A stretch of DNA of 40,875 nt from Desulfobacteraceae bacterium (GTDB lineage Bacteria; Desulfobacterota; Desulfobacteria; Desulfobacterales; ETH-SRB1), in assembly GCA_030593145.1 (NCBI GenBank), contig JAUVHU010000013.1, positions 1-40,875 on the forward strand. Reading direction: 5' to 3'. A program made the position numbers and the translations under genes. The notes under the pieces were generated by a model. That model worked only from the letters and a program-made list of their open reading frames with translations, did no database searches and was not told where the DNA came from. Below are positions 1 through 10,307 of the stretch, in pieces (position 1 is the stretch's first letter; each line of letters opens with the position of its first letter).

Positions 1-145
<145 letters not shown>

Positions 146-223
146 TTAGAACAACTCTAAGAAAGAATATTTACGATTAAACTCTGCATAATGTATGCAT
201 GATATATTACTATAGATTCAACC

Positions 224-694
224 TTACCATCGATAATGAGCAAATGCTTTATTGGCATCAGCCATTTTATGCGTATCTTCTCTTTTTTTAACAGAAGCGC
301 CCTTTCTGTTGGCAGCATCTAAAAACTCGCCGGCCAGCTTGTTTGCCATACTCTTTTCCGGCCTTTTACGCGCATAACCTATAATCCATCTTATTCCTAA
401 AGCTGTTCGACGGGATAGACGAATTTCGGTTGGAACCTGATAAGTTGAACCACCAACACGTCTGGACTTTACTTCGATAAGAGGCTTAACATTATCAATA
501 GCCTTTTCAAAGATCTTGAGCGGATCCTCATTCGTCTTTTTTCCAATAATATCAAACGAATCGTAAAGTATCGACTCCGCCAGACTTTTTTTGCCATCAC
601 GCATTATAGATTTTATAAATCTTGACACCAGCTCACTGTTATATTCTGAATCTGGTACAATTAATCGTTTAGGAACTTCTCTTCTTCTTGGCAT
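224..694 (-). CDS. rpsG: 30S ribosomal protein S7
   Basis: 156 aa; [10 protein letters not shown]...[16 protein letters not shown]...RRTALGIRW...[15 protein letters not shown] is typical of S7. Confidence 0.98.
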   Translation of the reverse strand: MPRRREVPKRLIVPDSEYNSELVSRFIKSIMRDGKKSLAESILYDSFDIIGKKTNEDPLKIFEKAIDNVKPLIEVKSRRVGGSTYQVPTEIRLSRRTALGIRWIIGYARKRPEKSMANKLAGEFLDAANRKGASVKKREDTHKMADANKAFAHYRW

Positions 695-794
695 TTGTTA
701 CACCGTAAAATTGTTATATGTTGCTTTAAGTTGTTGTATATAAATTACCCTGTTTATTATTTACTGTCCATCCACAAGTGGTAGATTTTGGACA

Positions 795-1184
795 CTATTT
801 GGGTTTCTTTGCGCCATATTTGGATCTTCCCTGTTTTCGATCCTCAACACCAAGTGCATCAAGTATACCCCTGACAACATGATACCTGACACCAGGCAAA
901 TCCTTAACACGTCCTCCACGAACCAAAACCACCGAATGTTCCTGAAGATTATGCCCTATACCGGGAATATACGCAGTAACCTCTACACCGGTGGTCAGCC
1001 TGACTCTTGCTACCTTCCGTAAGGCGGAATTTGGTTTCTTTGGAGTTGAAGTGTAAACACGTACACACACACCCCTTTTTTGCGGCCCCCCTTTTAGTGC
1101 CGGGGTATTTGTCTTTTTCTTTATCCGCTTTCTGCCTTTTCTTATTAACTGATTAATTGTAGGCATAATCTCCTCATAAAACAT
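795..1184 (-). CDS. rpsL: 30S ribosomal protein S12
   Basis: [12 protein letters not shown]...[54 protein letters not shown] is typical of S12. The start is probably the internal Met at MPTINQ. Confidence 0.98.
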   Translation of the reverse strand: MFYEEIMPTINQLIRKGRKRIKKKTNTPALKGGPQKRGVCVRVYTSTPKKPNSALRKVARVRLTTGVEVTAYIPGIGHNLQEHSVVLVRGGRVKDLPGVRYHVVRGILDALGVEDRKQGRSKYGAKKPK

Positions 1185-1285
1185 TAAAACAAAAAATCAA
1201 AGTCTGATAGCTTTGACAAAAGATAATTATCTATCTGTATAACCTTTCATTGTCAAGCTTTTTATGGAAAATATTAATCTAAATT

Positions 1286-4200
1286 TTATCTCTGATCAAC
1301 AGCAATATTATAATGTAAAGGAAAGCCTGTTCCGGCAGGAATAATTTTACCCATTATAACATTTTCCTTTAGCCCGTGCAAATAATCTTCAGCCCCGGCG
1401 ATACATGCATCTGTAAGAACTTTTGTTGTTTCCTGAAATGAAGCAGCGGAAATAAAACTGTCTGTGCTAAGCGATGCCTTTGTAATGCCAAGTATAAGTG
1501 GCTCAGCAACAGCCGGCTGGCCGCCTTTATCGATCACAGCCATGTTAGCCTCTTCAAATTTAATTCTATCCACCCGCTCTTCATCAATAAAATCCGTATC
1601 TCCAACATCAATAACCTTAACACGCCTCATCATCTGTCGAACAATCACCTCAATATGTTTGTCATTTATACGCACGCCCTGCAAACGATAAACTTCCTGA
1701 ACTTCATCAACAAGATACTTGGCCAATGCGATTTCGCCCTTGATATTTAAAATATCCTGGGGTACGGATGCACCGCCTATTAAAGGTTCACCTGCCCTGA
1801 TATAATCACCCTCATAAACATTTATATGCTTTCCGCGTTGAATCAAATATTCCTTCTTATCTCCAACATCCACCGGAGTAACTGTAATCTTCTGTTTTTC
1901 TCTTTTTGAACTTTTTGATATTGAAACATAACCGTCTATTTCACTCAACACAGCGATTTCCTTAGGTTTACGCACCTCAAAAAGCTCGGCTACCCTTGGA
2001 AGACCGCCTGTAATATCCTTGGTTTTAGTTGTCGCTCGCGGAAGCTTGGCAATAACAGTACCAGCCTTGACATCATCTCCTTCTTCAACCAGAAGGATTG
2101 CGTTCACAGGCAGCAAATAACGGGCTACCCCTTTTGATGTAGACAACTTGACTGTTTTTCCATCTTTACCCTTAATAGAAATCCTCGGAGTTTCCTCAAC
2201 GCTTTTTGATTCGATGATCGTACGGCTTGATTTACCTGTAACAGGATCCACTTTTTCCTGCATTGTCTTACCGGGTATAATGTCGCCAAATTTAAGAATT
2301 CCGTCGACCTCTGTAATAATTGGCGTCGCAAATGGATCCCACATTGCAAGTAAATCACCTGTTTTTACATCCTGCCCGTCTTTCACAACAAGATGCGTTC
2401 CAAAAATAACGGGAAACCGCTCCCGTTCTCGCCCGGTCTTGCTGACAATTGCGAATTCTCCACCACGGCGGTTCATTACTACAAATTCATTTTTATCATT
2501 CTTCTCAACATTGATGTCAATCAGTTTAATATTCCCTTCCATACGCGCCCTGATATCGGCCTGTTCAACTCTACGACTGGCCGTTCCGCCAATATGGAAC
2601 GTACGCATTGTTAACTGGGTCCCTGGTTCACCAATCGATTGTGCAGACAGTATTCCGACTGCCTGACCGATTTCAATCATTTTCCCATGCGCGAGATCAC
2701 GACCATAACACTTGGCACACACACCATGTTTGGTTTTACATGTCAGGACTGATCGAATTTTCACACTTGCCAAACCAGCATTTTCAACCTTTTTTGCCAA
2801 TTCTTCATCAAACTCTTCTCCTGACTTTATAAGGATTTCATCTGTAAACGGATCGCGAACATCCTCCGTAGCGATACGGCCTAAAATACGTTCACCAATA
2901 CGCTGGATGATCTCTCCGCCTTCAACCAATGATTCAACCTCAACCCCCATCATCGTACCACAATCATCTTCCATAACAACGCAATCCTGGGCAACATCCG
3001 CAAGCCGCCTTGTAAGATATCCTGAATTTGCGGTCTTTAAAGCAGTATCAGCCAGCCCTTTCCTGGCGCCATGGGTTGAAATAAAATATTGAAGCACTGA
3101 AAGCCCCTCCCTGAAATTCGCAGTAATGGGGGTTTCAATTATTTCGCCTGATGGTTTTGCCATAAGTCCACGCATACCGGCCAATTGTCGCATCTGGTCT
3201 TTGCTGCCCCTGGCACCTGAATCCGCCATCATGTAAATAGGATTAAAGCTTTCATGCACAACAGGCTTTCCTTTCTTACCCAAAACCGACTTGCCCTCAT
3301 CTGTAGCACCAGCCATTTTCATGGACTGCATCATCTCGTTTGCAACATCATCCGTTGCTTTTGCCCATATATCCACAACCTTATTATATTTTTCGCCCTG
3401 AGTAATCAGTCCTTCAACATATTGTCTATTGATTTCCGAAACCTGCTTTTCCGCCCCTTTAATGATATCCCATTTTGCAGAAGGAATTATCATAGCATCA
3501 ATCGAAATGGAAAGCCCGCTTGCTGTTGAATATCTATAACCAAGATCTTTCAATCTGTCGGAAAGAATGACTGTAGCCTTTGCCCCGCTATTCCTGTAAA
3601 CATAATCCACCAGGTCGCGAAGAGCCTTCTTGTCCATGACTTTATTTACTATCTGAAAAAGTATCTCGGGCCGCCTGTTAATTACTTCAAAAAGATGATA
3701 GTTGTCTTCGGCAAAAACTGTTTCGCTGATCTGCCCATGTTCAAGGGAAAAGACCGCGTCAACATCAGCTTCTTTTGCGTTAAACATCCTTTTAAACTCA
3801 TCTTTTGCGAGAAAGCCGAGAACTCCGTCATTTTTCTTGTCAGGGTCCTGGGAATATTCTTGGACCATATCAACAAAAGAAACTCCATTCTTTATTTTAC
3901 TAAGAACCGCCTTAATCTCTTTTTTAGAAGAAACCATGATATGCCGCATTGAAATTACGTTCTCCCGCGGCAGAATTTCCCACAGGAGGATTCGTCCTAC
4001 AGTCGTATCCACCAATTTTCCCTTAATACGAACAGTAATTTTAGCGTGAATATCAATGGCTTTCGAATTATATGCAGACCTCACCTCATCAGGGCTGGCA
4101 AACATTTTACCTTCCCCTTTTGAACCATGAACCTCTCTTGTCATATAATAGATGCCAAGAACAATATCCTGACTGGGAACAATAATGGGGCTCCCGTTAG

Positions 4201-5683
4201 CAGGAGAAAGGATGTTGTTGGTAGACAACATCAATACACGCGCCTCTATCTGAGCTTCTACAGAAAGCGGAACATGAACGGCCATCTGATCACCATCAAA
4301 GTCAGCATTGAATGCTGTACAGACAAGCGGATGAAGTTGCAGAGCTTTTCCTTCGATCAGAACAGGCTCAAACGCCTGAATGCCTAATCTGTGAAGCGTT
4401 GGAGCGCGGTTAAGCATAACCGGATATTCCTTTACCACTTCATCCAGTGTGTCCCAAACTTCAGGAGTTTCCCGCTCTACCATCTTCTTTGCGCTTTTAA
4501 CAGTGGAAACAAGACCCTTATGCTCAAGACGGTAATAAACAAAAGGCTTGAACAGCTCTAGCGCCATTTTTTTCGGCAAACCGCACTGGTGAAGTCTGAG
4601 ATTCGGCCCCACTGTAATAACGGTTCTTCCTGAATAATCAACCCTCTTGCCAAGCAAATTCTGACGAAAACGGCCCTGCTTCCCTTTTAATGTATCGCTT
4701 AAAGACTTTAACGGTCTCTTGTTGGTTCCGGTTATAACCCTGCCGTGGCGACCGTTATCAAAAAGAACATCTACAGCCTCCTGAAGCATCCTTTTTTCAT
4801 TACGAATGATAATGTCCGGAGCTTTCAGGTCTATAAGACGTTTTAACCGATTGTTACGATTTATCACCCTGCGATAAAGATCGTTGAGGTCAGATGTAGC
4901 GAATCTTCCACCCTCAAGAGGAACCAGCGGACGTAAATCAGGAGGAAGAACAGGAATAACATCCATAATCATCCAGACCGGATTTAATCCAGACCGCCTG
5001 AATGCATCGACTACCTTAAGCCGTTTGGCAAATTTTTGACGTTTTGCCACCGACCCAGTATTTTTAATATCTTCCTTCAGTTGTTTATATTCTTTATCAA
5101 GATCAATTTTACTTAGAAGCTCCTTTATAGCCTCGGCGCCTATTCCAACTTCAAATTTTGTCCCGCCATAGGTCTCGATCGCTTCATTATAGTTATCTTC
5201 TGATAAAAGCTGTCCCTGTGTTAAACCTGTATCCTTTGGATCAATTACAATATAGTTATCAAAATAGAGTACCTTCTCAACATTTTTAAGTGTGAGGTCA
5301 AGAAGGTTGCCTATTTTACTCGGAAGACTTTTCAAGAACCATATATGCGCGCAAGGTGAAGCCAGTTTTATATGCGCCATGCGCTCTCTTCGGACCTTGG
5401 ACTGAATGACCTCCACACCGCATTTTTCACATACAACTCCCCTGTGCTTCATGCGTTTATATTTGCCGCAGTTGCATTCATAATCCTTTGTAGGGCCAAA
5501 AATCTTGGCGCAAAAAAGACCGTCACGTTCCGGTTTAAATGTTCTATAATTTACTGTTTCCGGTTTTTTTATCTCACCATATGACCACTTTAAAATCTGT
5601 TCCGGCGATGCCAACGCAATACGAACACCAGAATATTTTCTTGGGTCAACAGGCTTTGCAAAAAAATCATAAAGATTTTCCAA
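1286..5683 (-). CDS. rpoC: DNA-directed RNA polymerase subunit beta' with an inserted parvulin/PpiC-like domain
   Basis: 1465 aa; zinc-binding [23 protein letters not shown], catalytic [12 protein letters not shown], bridge helix/trigger loop region [41 protein letters not shown]-like aaggag lies upstream of the ATG at 5683. Confidence 0.98.
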   Translation of the reverse strand: MENLYDFFAKPVDPRKYSGVRIALASPEQILKWSYGEIKKPETVNYRTFKPERDGLFCAKIFGPTKDYECNCGKYKRMKHRGVVCEKCGVEVIQSKVRRERMAHIKLASPCAHIWFLKSLPSKIGNLLDLTLKNVEKVLYFDNYIVIDPKDTGLTQGQLLSEDNYNEAIETYGGTKFEVGIGAEAIKELLSKIDLDKEYKQLKEDIKNTGSVAKRQKFAKRLKVVDAFRRSGLNPVWMIMDVIPVLPPDLRPLVPLEGGRFATSDLNDLYRRVINRNNRLKRLIDLKAPDIIIRNEKRMLQEAVDVLFDNGRHGRVITGTNKRPLKSLSDTLKGKQGRFRQNLLGKRVDYSGRTVITVGPNLRLHQCGLPKKMALELFKPFVYYRLEHKGLVSTVKSAKKMVERETPEVWDTLDEVVKEYPVMLNRAPTLHRLGIQAFEPVLIEGKALQLHPLVCTAFNADFDGDQMAVHVPLSVEAQIEARVLMLSTNNILSPANGSPIIVPSQDIVLGIYYMTREVHGSKGEGKMFASPDEVRSAYNSKAIDIHAKITVRIKGKLVDTTVGRILLWEILPRENVISMRHIMVSSKKEIKAVLSKIKNGVSFVDMVQEYSQDPDKKNDGVLGFLAKDEFKRMFNAKEADVDAVFSLEHGQISETVFAEDNYHLFEVINRRPEILFQIVNKVMDKKALRDLVDYVYRNSGAKATVILSDRLKDLGYRYSTASGLSISIDAMIIPSAKWDIIKGAEKQVSEINRQYVEGLITQGEKYNKVVDIWAKATDDVANEMMQSMKMAGATDEGKSVLGKKGKPVVHESFNPIYMMADSGARGSKDQMRQLAGMRGLMAKPSGEIIETPITANFREGLSVLQYFISTHGARKGLADTALKTANSGYLTRRLADVAQDCVVMEDDCGTMMGVEVESLVEGGEIIQRIGERILGRIATEDVRDPFTDEILIKSGEEFDEELAKKVENAGLASVKIRSVLTCKTKHGVCAKCYGRDLAHGKMIEIGQAVGILSAQSIGEPGTQLTMRTFHIGGTASRRVEQADIRARMEGNIKLIDINVEKNDKNEFVVMNRRGGEFAIVSKTGRERERFPVIFGTHLVVKDGQDVKTGDLLAMWDPFATPIITEVDGILKFGDIIPGKTMQEKVDPVTGKSSRTIIESKSVEETPRISIKGKDGKTVKLSTSKGVARYLLPVNAILLVEEGDDVKAGTVIAKLPRATTKTKDITGGLPRVAELFEVRKPKEIAVLSEIDGYVSISKSSKREKQKITVTPVDVGDKKEYLIQRGKHINVYEGDYIRAGEPLIGGASVPQDILNIKGEIALAKYLVDEVQEVYRLQGVRINDKHIEVIVRQMMRRVKVIDVGDTDFIDEERVDRIKFEEANMAVIDKGGQPAVAEPLILGITKASLSTDSFISAASFQETTKVLTDACIAGAEDYLHGLKENVIMGKIIPAGTGFPLHYNIAVDQR
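3665..3955 (-). other. Parvulin/PpiC-like peptidyl-prolyl isomerase domain inserted in RpoC
   Basis: [56 protein letters not shown]...[29 protein letters not shown] follows the parvulin pattern HILV..., G.sF...a..yS.Dp...G.LG..., l..GqiS..v....yHl..v..R. Confidence 0.85.
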
Positions 5684-5712
5684 GGGCTTCTCCTTATTTC
5701 AATATTAAACCG

Positions 5713-5870
5713 TAGAGGCAGTTTCAAAATGTTCAATTTTGTTCAAAATCAAGAAAGGCGACCAAATTTTAAATCAGGTTTAAACATAGGAATACATTGA
5801 GTATTTCGAGGCTTAAAATTTGAACCTGACGCAGTAATCGGGCAAAAGGGGGCGTTTTGCAAAGGTCTTT
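5713..5870. repeat. Family A palindromic element (MITE-like), copy A1, decayed left end
   Basis: Shares ...tgttcaattttgttc...aag.aaggcgaccaaattttaaatcaggtt...gcctgacgcagtaatcggrcaaaagggggcgtttt.caaaggtct with 13992-14146. Confidence 0.8.
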
Positions 5871-5882
5871 AAGGAGTGGACA

Positions 5883-6326
5883 ATGAAGTACAAGGTATTG
5901 CTTGTTGATGATGAGGAAACAATGCTTAAGTACCTTTCAAGATTCTTGATAAAAAGGGGTTTTGATATAACTACGGCAACGAATGGCAGTGAAGCTCTGG
6001 AGAAGATTAAACAGCAGGATTTCATTACAGTATTACTGGATGTTTTAATGCCGGGAATAGATGGAATAGAAACACTCAGAGAAATAAAGAAAATCAAGCC
6101 AATGACAGAAGTAATAATGCTTACCGGCCATGCCTCAGTTCAAGTCGCCATCAAAGGTATGAAGTTGGGGGCTTTTGACTATCTTATGAAGCCTTTTGAC
6201 CGTGATGAACTCATTGAAAAGTTGCGGTTGGCTTGCGAAAAAAGAATGTTTAATGAAAAAGGCATAGACGCTGTCAATATACCGGAAATGATGTCGAATA
6301 ATTCAACTCAAGACAATAAAAAGTAG
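5883..6326 (+). CDS. Response regulator receiver domain protein
   Basis: KVLLVDDEETMLKYLSRFL...LLDVLMPGIDGIETL...VIMLTGHASV...GAFDYLMKPFDRDEL; SD aaggag upstream of the ATG. Confidence 0.93.
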   Translation: MKYKVLLVDDEETMLKYLSRFLIKRGFDITTATNGSEALEKIKQQDFITVLLDVLMPGIDGIETLREIKKIKPMTEVIMLTGHASVQVAIKGMKLGAFDYLMKPFDRDELIEKLRLACEKRMFNEKGIDAVNIPEMMSNNSTQDNKK

Positions 6327-6327
6327 C

Positions 6328-6502
6328 CGTTCACGGCTTGAAACTTGAAATTGGAAAGTAGAAATTCGGGAGAGATTAAAATAGAAATTGGAAATTAGGA
6401 AGAACAGTACACGTGCAGCGCAGGCGCTTGCGCCGCGTGAAAGCATGAAGACCAAATTTCCAATTTCTATTTTCTAATTTCAACGTTTCGTGAACGCTTA
6501 CA
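6328..6502. repeat. Intergenic inverted-repeat element (family D)
   Basis: Arms built from gttcacg...aatagaaattggaaattagg and ccaaatttccaatttctattttctaatttcaacg...cgtgaac, with a GC-rich hairpin in the centre (gcgcaggcgcttgcgccgc). Confidence 0.6.
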
Positions 6503-6577
6503 ATAAAAACTCGTCTTTTTTACATGTTAAATAATATTTTTTCTTTCCAGGCATTTCCCCTTCTATACGCAACGTTA

Positions 6578-6689
6578 ATTCCAAAATGAAACATAGTTCC
6601 AAAATGAAACGCAACTCCAAATATCTGCAGATAAGGCCTAGATGGACTGAAATACAATTAATGCATTTTGAAAAGTTTCATATTGAAAC
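6578..6689. promoter_or_regulatory. Three 15-bp palindromic operator/UAS-like sites
   Basis: ATTCCAAAATGAAAC (6578-6592), GTTCCAAAATGAAAC (6596-6610), GTTTCATATTGAAAC (6675-6689); shared form GTTnCA-N3-TGnAAC. Confidence 0.5.
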
Positions 6690-6754
6690 ATTAATCAATT
6701 ACCTCTAATCTCCCTTAAAAGCATAACTATTTATAATTATTAAATAAATACATC

Positions 6755-6770
6755 TGGCATATTTTTTGAA
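6755..6770 (+). promoter_or_regulatory. Candidate sigma54 (-24/-12) promoter
   Basis: TGGCATATTTTTTGAA has the spacing of TGGCAyr-N4-TTGCA, with a mismatch at the conserved C of the -12 element. Confidence 0.35.
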
Positions 6771-6871
6771 TACAGTTTAATCAATATTAAATTGCTTTGA
6801 TTATAAGAAACTGTAGTAGCGTTTATAGCCTAAGCCATATAATTTATTTAACAAATAAGGAATAAGATTAG

Positions 6872-7312
6872 TTGAACAAGATACTTGTACCTTTGGATAA
6901 TTTTTCTGAGATATCGCTTAATGCAGCTCGCTATGCTGTTGAATTCGCCAAAAGAAGCAGTTCTAAGCCAATTTTTCTTTTCTTATCTATAAACGATGAT
7001 GCCAGGTCGGATTGTCTTGTAACAAACCTTTCGCAAGCAAAGGAGAAAGAAAAGAAAATAAGGGAAAAAATAGAGTCGCTTATAGACCGAAGTGCTCTGG
7101 AAGGAATCAATATTGAACAGTACGAGTGTCGTGGTGAATACATTGAAAAGGTCTGCGAGTTTGCACGAGATTTGAGCATAGCTGAGATCGTGATTGCCGT
7201 TCCTGATAAAAAGGACAAGCATTATAAAAAAATAAAGAAAAATATATCTTTGCTGGTTCAGATGACGTCATGCCGTATATTGACTGTAAAGGAAAAAGAG
7301 AAAGAAAATTAA
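6872..7312 (+). CDS. Universal stress protein-like (UspA fold), TTG start
   Basis: NKILVPLDNFSEISLNAARYAVEFAKRSSSKPIFLFLSI...IAEIVIAVPDKK...LVQMTSCRILTVK is a USP-like pattern. Confidence 0.7.
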   Translation: MNKILVPLDNFSEISLNAARYAVEFAKRSSSKPIFLFLSINDDARSDCLVTNLSQAKEKEKKIREKIESLIDRSALEGINIEQYECRGEYIEKVCEFARDLSIAEIVIAVPDKKDKHYKKIKKNISLLVQMTSCRILTVKEKEKEN

Positions 7313-7317
7313 ATGTG

Positions 7318-7481
7318 ATACCTAAGTTGAGTGATTTTTTGCGAAAATATGTGCTGAGATCTTGATGCATAAGGATTTGCAAAAACCGCAGGCATACCCA
7401 CGTATATGTCGAGGATTTTTGCGAAGCCTTTATGCGCAAGAGATCGGCGCAGATCGAGTAAAAAACCGCTCAATTTAGGTA
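7318..7481. repeat. Family B palindromic element, copy B1
   Basis: Ends atacctaagttgagtgatttttt ... aaaaaaccgctcaatttaggtaat; nearly the full length matches the reverse complement of 19738-19910. Confidence 0.8.
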
Positions 7482-7505
7482 ATAAAAAAAGGAGATTGAG
7501 TATTT

Positions 7506-9320
7506 ATGGAAGCTAATGCGTTAACAACAGAAATGATGTTAGTTATGTTTATGATTGGAGTGGCGGTATTCCTTTTTATCGTCGAATGGATTCGCGTTGA
7601 TATGGTAGCTATACTAATGACGGTTACACTTCCTTTGCTTCATTTAGTTACACCTAAAGAAGCGTTTTCCGGTTTTAGCAGCAACGCGGTTATTTCCATC
7701 ATTGCGGTTATTATCATAGGCGCCGGCCTTGACAAAACCGGCCTCATAAACAGGCTGGTTAAGCCTGTTATGAAGGTAGCCGGCAACAGTTCATCGCGTG
7801 TTGTTATAGCAATGGGCGCCACTGTAGCTGTAATTTCAAGTTTTATGCAGAACATCGGCGCTGCAGCTCTTTTTCTCCCCGCTATTAAGCGCGTGAGCAA
7901 AGCAATGAACATATCGCTTTCCCAGATGCTAATGCCTATTGGTTTTTGTGCAATTCTGGGGGGAACTATAACCCTGGTTGGATGCAGTCCGTTGATTCTT
8001 CTCAACGATTTACTGGCGCCCTTTAATCTTGAACCCTTCGGCCTTTTTGATGTATCACCTATCGGTCTGGCGCTGGTCGGATCTGGAATCGTATTCTTCA
8101 TTTTTTTCGGACGATTTGTGCTGCCTAAAGGAAAAGTTGGTGATAGTGGTTCTTCTGCTGAATCTATAGGTTTAGAAAGTTCCTACGAACATCTTGGTGA
8201 TCCTTTTGAATTAAAGGTGCCTGATGATTTCACCGATTTCAGAGATCCTTTGACGATCAAAGATTTACGGGAAGAATATCTGGTAAATGTTGTTGCAATT
8301 GCAGGCAGGGACGGTTTTAAGCTGCTTTCCGTTGATCAAGACATGGAAATAAGGTCTGATGTTGATATCGTTGTTTACGGACTGCAGAAAAATGTCGAGA
8401 AAATGGCCAAAGAACTTGGCATAACCATTAAAGATTCATTGGATGTATTCCAAAATGAAATGTCTGAGGCACTATCCGGAACAATTGAGGCGGTTGTTGC
8501 ACCACGTTCCGATCTGATCGGCAAAACCCTCAAAAAAGCCAACTTCTGGGAACAGTTTCAGGTAAACCCCCTGGCGATTTACCGATCAGACAAAGCTTTT
8601 TATTCCGGATTGTCAGATTTTGTATTGCGCGCAGGTGATTCAATACTGCTTCAGGGAACATGGGAAAGGTTTAACATATTACAGAAAAGACACAATTTTA
8701 TTTTTTCAACCCCGGTAAGTGAAGTTCTCAAACCTGAGAAGGCTTTAATATCCGGTATTTGGCTGGCAGTGGCTCTCACAATGATAATTATATTCAAAAT
8801 CCAGTTGTCAGTAGCTCTTATGACCGGAGCCTTTGGAATGATTGTTTGCCGAGTTCTGACGATTGACGAAGCATACAAATCTGTTGACTGGCGAACGATT
8901 TTTCTTTTGGCCGGCCTGATACCCCTTGGCATTGCAACCGAGAAAAGCGGTACAGCAGCATGGATTGCCTACACTATTCTTAATTTAATAGGAGATGTTT
9001 CTCCTGTTGTGCTTTTAACGGCAATAGCAGTACTTTCCACATTCTTTACTCTGGTTATTTCGAACGTGGGCGCCACTGTACTTCTTGTGCCGCTTGTGGT
9101 TAATATGGCTATGGCAGCAGGAACTGATCCCAGAATGGCTGCACTTGTGGTAGGCCTGGCAACTTCTAATTCGTTTATGCTGCCGACACATCAGGTTAAT
9201 GCGCTTTATATGGGTCCCGGAAGATATAAAAGTATAGATTTTCTAAAAGCCGGCGGGTTTATGACTATATTATTTATAGTAGTATTAATCGGGATGCTTT
9301 ATCTGTTTTACGGTGTTTAA
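7506..9320 (+). CDS. SLC13/DASS-family permease with two RCK_C (TrkA-C) domains
   Basis: 604 aa; N- and C-terminal TM blocks flank two RCK_C-like segments (EEYLVNVVAIAGRDGFKLLSV..., LKKANFWEQFQVNPLAIYRSDK...LRAGDSILLQG); GATVLLVPLVVNMAMAAGTDP...SNSFMLPTHQVNALYMGPG. Confidence 0.88.
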   Translation: MEANALTTEMMLVMFMIGVAVFLFIVEWIRVDMVAILMTVTLPLLHLVTPKEAFSGFSSNAVISIIAVIIIGAGLDKTGLINRLVKPVMKVAGNSSSRVVIAMGATVAVISSFMQNIGAAALFLPAIKRVSKAMNISLSQMLMPIGFCAILGGTITLVGCSPLILLNDLLAPFNLEPFGLFDVSPIGLALVGSGIVFFIFFGRFVLPKGKVGDSGSSAESIGLESSYEHLGDPFELKVPDDFTDFRDPLTIKDLREEYLVNVVAIAGRDGFKLLSVDQDMEIRSDVDIVVYGLQKNVEKMAKELGITIKDSLDVFQNEMSEALSGTIEAVVAPRSDLIGKTLKKANFWEQFQVNPLAIYRSDKAFYSGLSDFVLRAGDSILLQGTWERFNILQKRHNFIFSTPVSEVLKPEKALISGIWLAVALTMIIIFKIQLSVALMTGAFGMIVCRVLTIDEAYKSVDWRTIFLLAGLIPLGIATEKSGTAAWIAYTILNLIGDVSPVVLLTAIAVLSTFFTLVISNVGATVLLVPLVVNMAMAAGTDPRMAALVVGLATSNSFMLPTHQVNALYMGPGRYKSIDFLKAGGFMTILFIVVLIGMLYLFYGV

Positions 9321-9379
9321 TCAGGTTGTGAAAAATAAAATAAATAATAAACTTAAAATATATTTTAAGGAGGGGCAAA

Positions 9380-10213
9380 GTGTCCATTATAACAATTAGC
9401 GCGGGTTCTTACAGCAATGGAAGGCAAATAGCCAAAAGCGCCGCCAAAAGATTGAATTACGAGTATGTAGATAGTGAAAATATTTTACCACTGGTTTCCA
9501 AGGAATTCGGTGTTTCTGAATCAAAACTTATGCAAACTCTTAAGGAAGCACCATCAGGTGTTGGCATGTTTTCTAAGACTAAACCTGAATACATAATATT
9601 TATTGAGACTTTGATTGCAGAATATTTGTTAAAAAATAATATAGTATATTATGGAGTCGTCGGACTTCCACTTATCCAGGAAGTATCCCATGTTTGCAAA
9701 GTTCAGATTATTGCTGATTTAGAGGGCAGGATAAAAAACAAAGCAAAGCTGGATGGCGGATCTGAAGAAAAAGCACGTAAAGCAGTTATCAAGGAAGATA
9801 ATCAGCAAAAGAAATGGTCGGAAGCTGTTTACAATATAAACACTACAGATCCAAACTTATATGATCTGGTAATAAACATAGGACATATTAAAGATGATGA
9901 TTTTGAACATGCCCTTGAGACCATTATTAGTGCCGTAGAGCACAAGAAATTTCAGCCCATGACATATTCCTTAAGATGTATGAAAAATGTTGCGATGTCG
10001 TGTCGTGTTCGGACAACTCTGGCGGATATAGATTCAAAAATGCAGGTAAAATCCGATGAAGGAACTGTATATATATATACTAAAGCCGTTAAGAAAAAGG
10101 CACAGGATAAGGTATTAGAAATGAAACAAAAGGTAATGAGAATCGAAGAAGTCAAACATATTGAAGTTTTTATAGATTATGATTTGTTTGCAAAAGTTTC
10201 CCATGGGCAGTAG
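9380..10213 (+). CDS. Cytidylate kinase-like family protein with a C-terminal BON-like segment
   Basis: GTG start; MSIITISAGSYSNGRQIAKSAAKRLNYEYVDSENIL resembles Cmk-like proteins. The C-terminal CRVRTTLADIDSKMQVKSDEGTVYIYTKAVKKKAQDKVLEMKQKVMRIEEVKHIEV is BON-like (weak). Confidence 0.7.
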   Translation: MSIITISAGSYSNGRQIAKSAAKRLNYEYVDSENILPLVSKEFGVSESKLMQTLKEAPSGVGMFSKTKPEYIIFIETLIAEYLLKNNIVYYGVVGLPLIQEVSHVCKVQIIADLEGRIKNKAKLDGGSEEKARKAVIKEDNQQKKWSEAVYNINTTDPNLYDLVINIGHIKDDDFEHALETIISAVEHKKFQPMTYSLRCMKNVAMSCRVRTTLADIDSKMQVKSDEGTVYIYTKAVKKKAQDKVLEMKQKVMRIEEVKHIEVFIDYDLFAKVSHGQ

Positions 10214-10307
10214 TCCTGTTTTGGGTAATTTTATTGGGAAGTTGAAAAATATTAGTATTAAGAGTTCGCCCGAAGGGCGCTAATTTAATATCTATTGGGG
10301 GATAAAA

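Noticed and set aside
3665-3955. That the RpoC insertion could be an intein or a frameshifted separate gene
   Set aside because: No intein splice motifs (no Cys/Ser start with terminal HN); the reading frame is continuous and the parvulin motifs are complete.
1464-4387. Plus-strand and alternative-frame ORFs within rpoC (e.g. 2148-2666, 3702-4049)
   Set aside because: They lie antisense to or out of frame with a clearly functional rpoC, have no recognisable domains, and are typical shadow ORFs.
7107-7439. Minus-strand ORF spanning element B1 and the USP-like gene end
   Set aside because: Antisense to the USP-like CDS and made partly of a palindromic repeat; no protein signal.
10266-10282. 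Small hairpin cgcccgaagggcg upstream of the 10308 response regulator as a riboswitch or sRNA
   Set aside because: Too short and simple; compatible with an ordinary terminator or processing stem.
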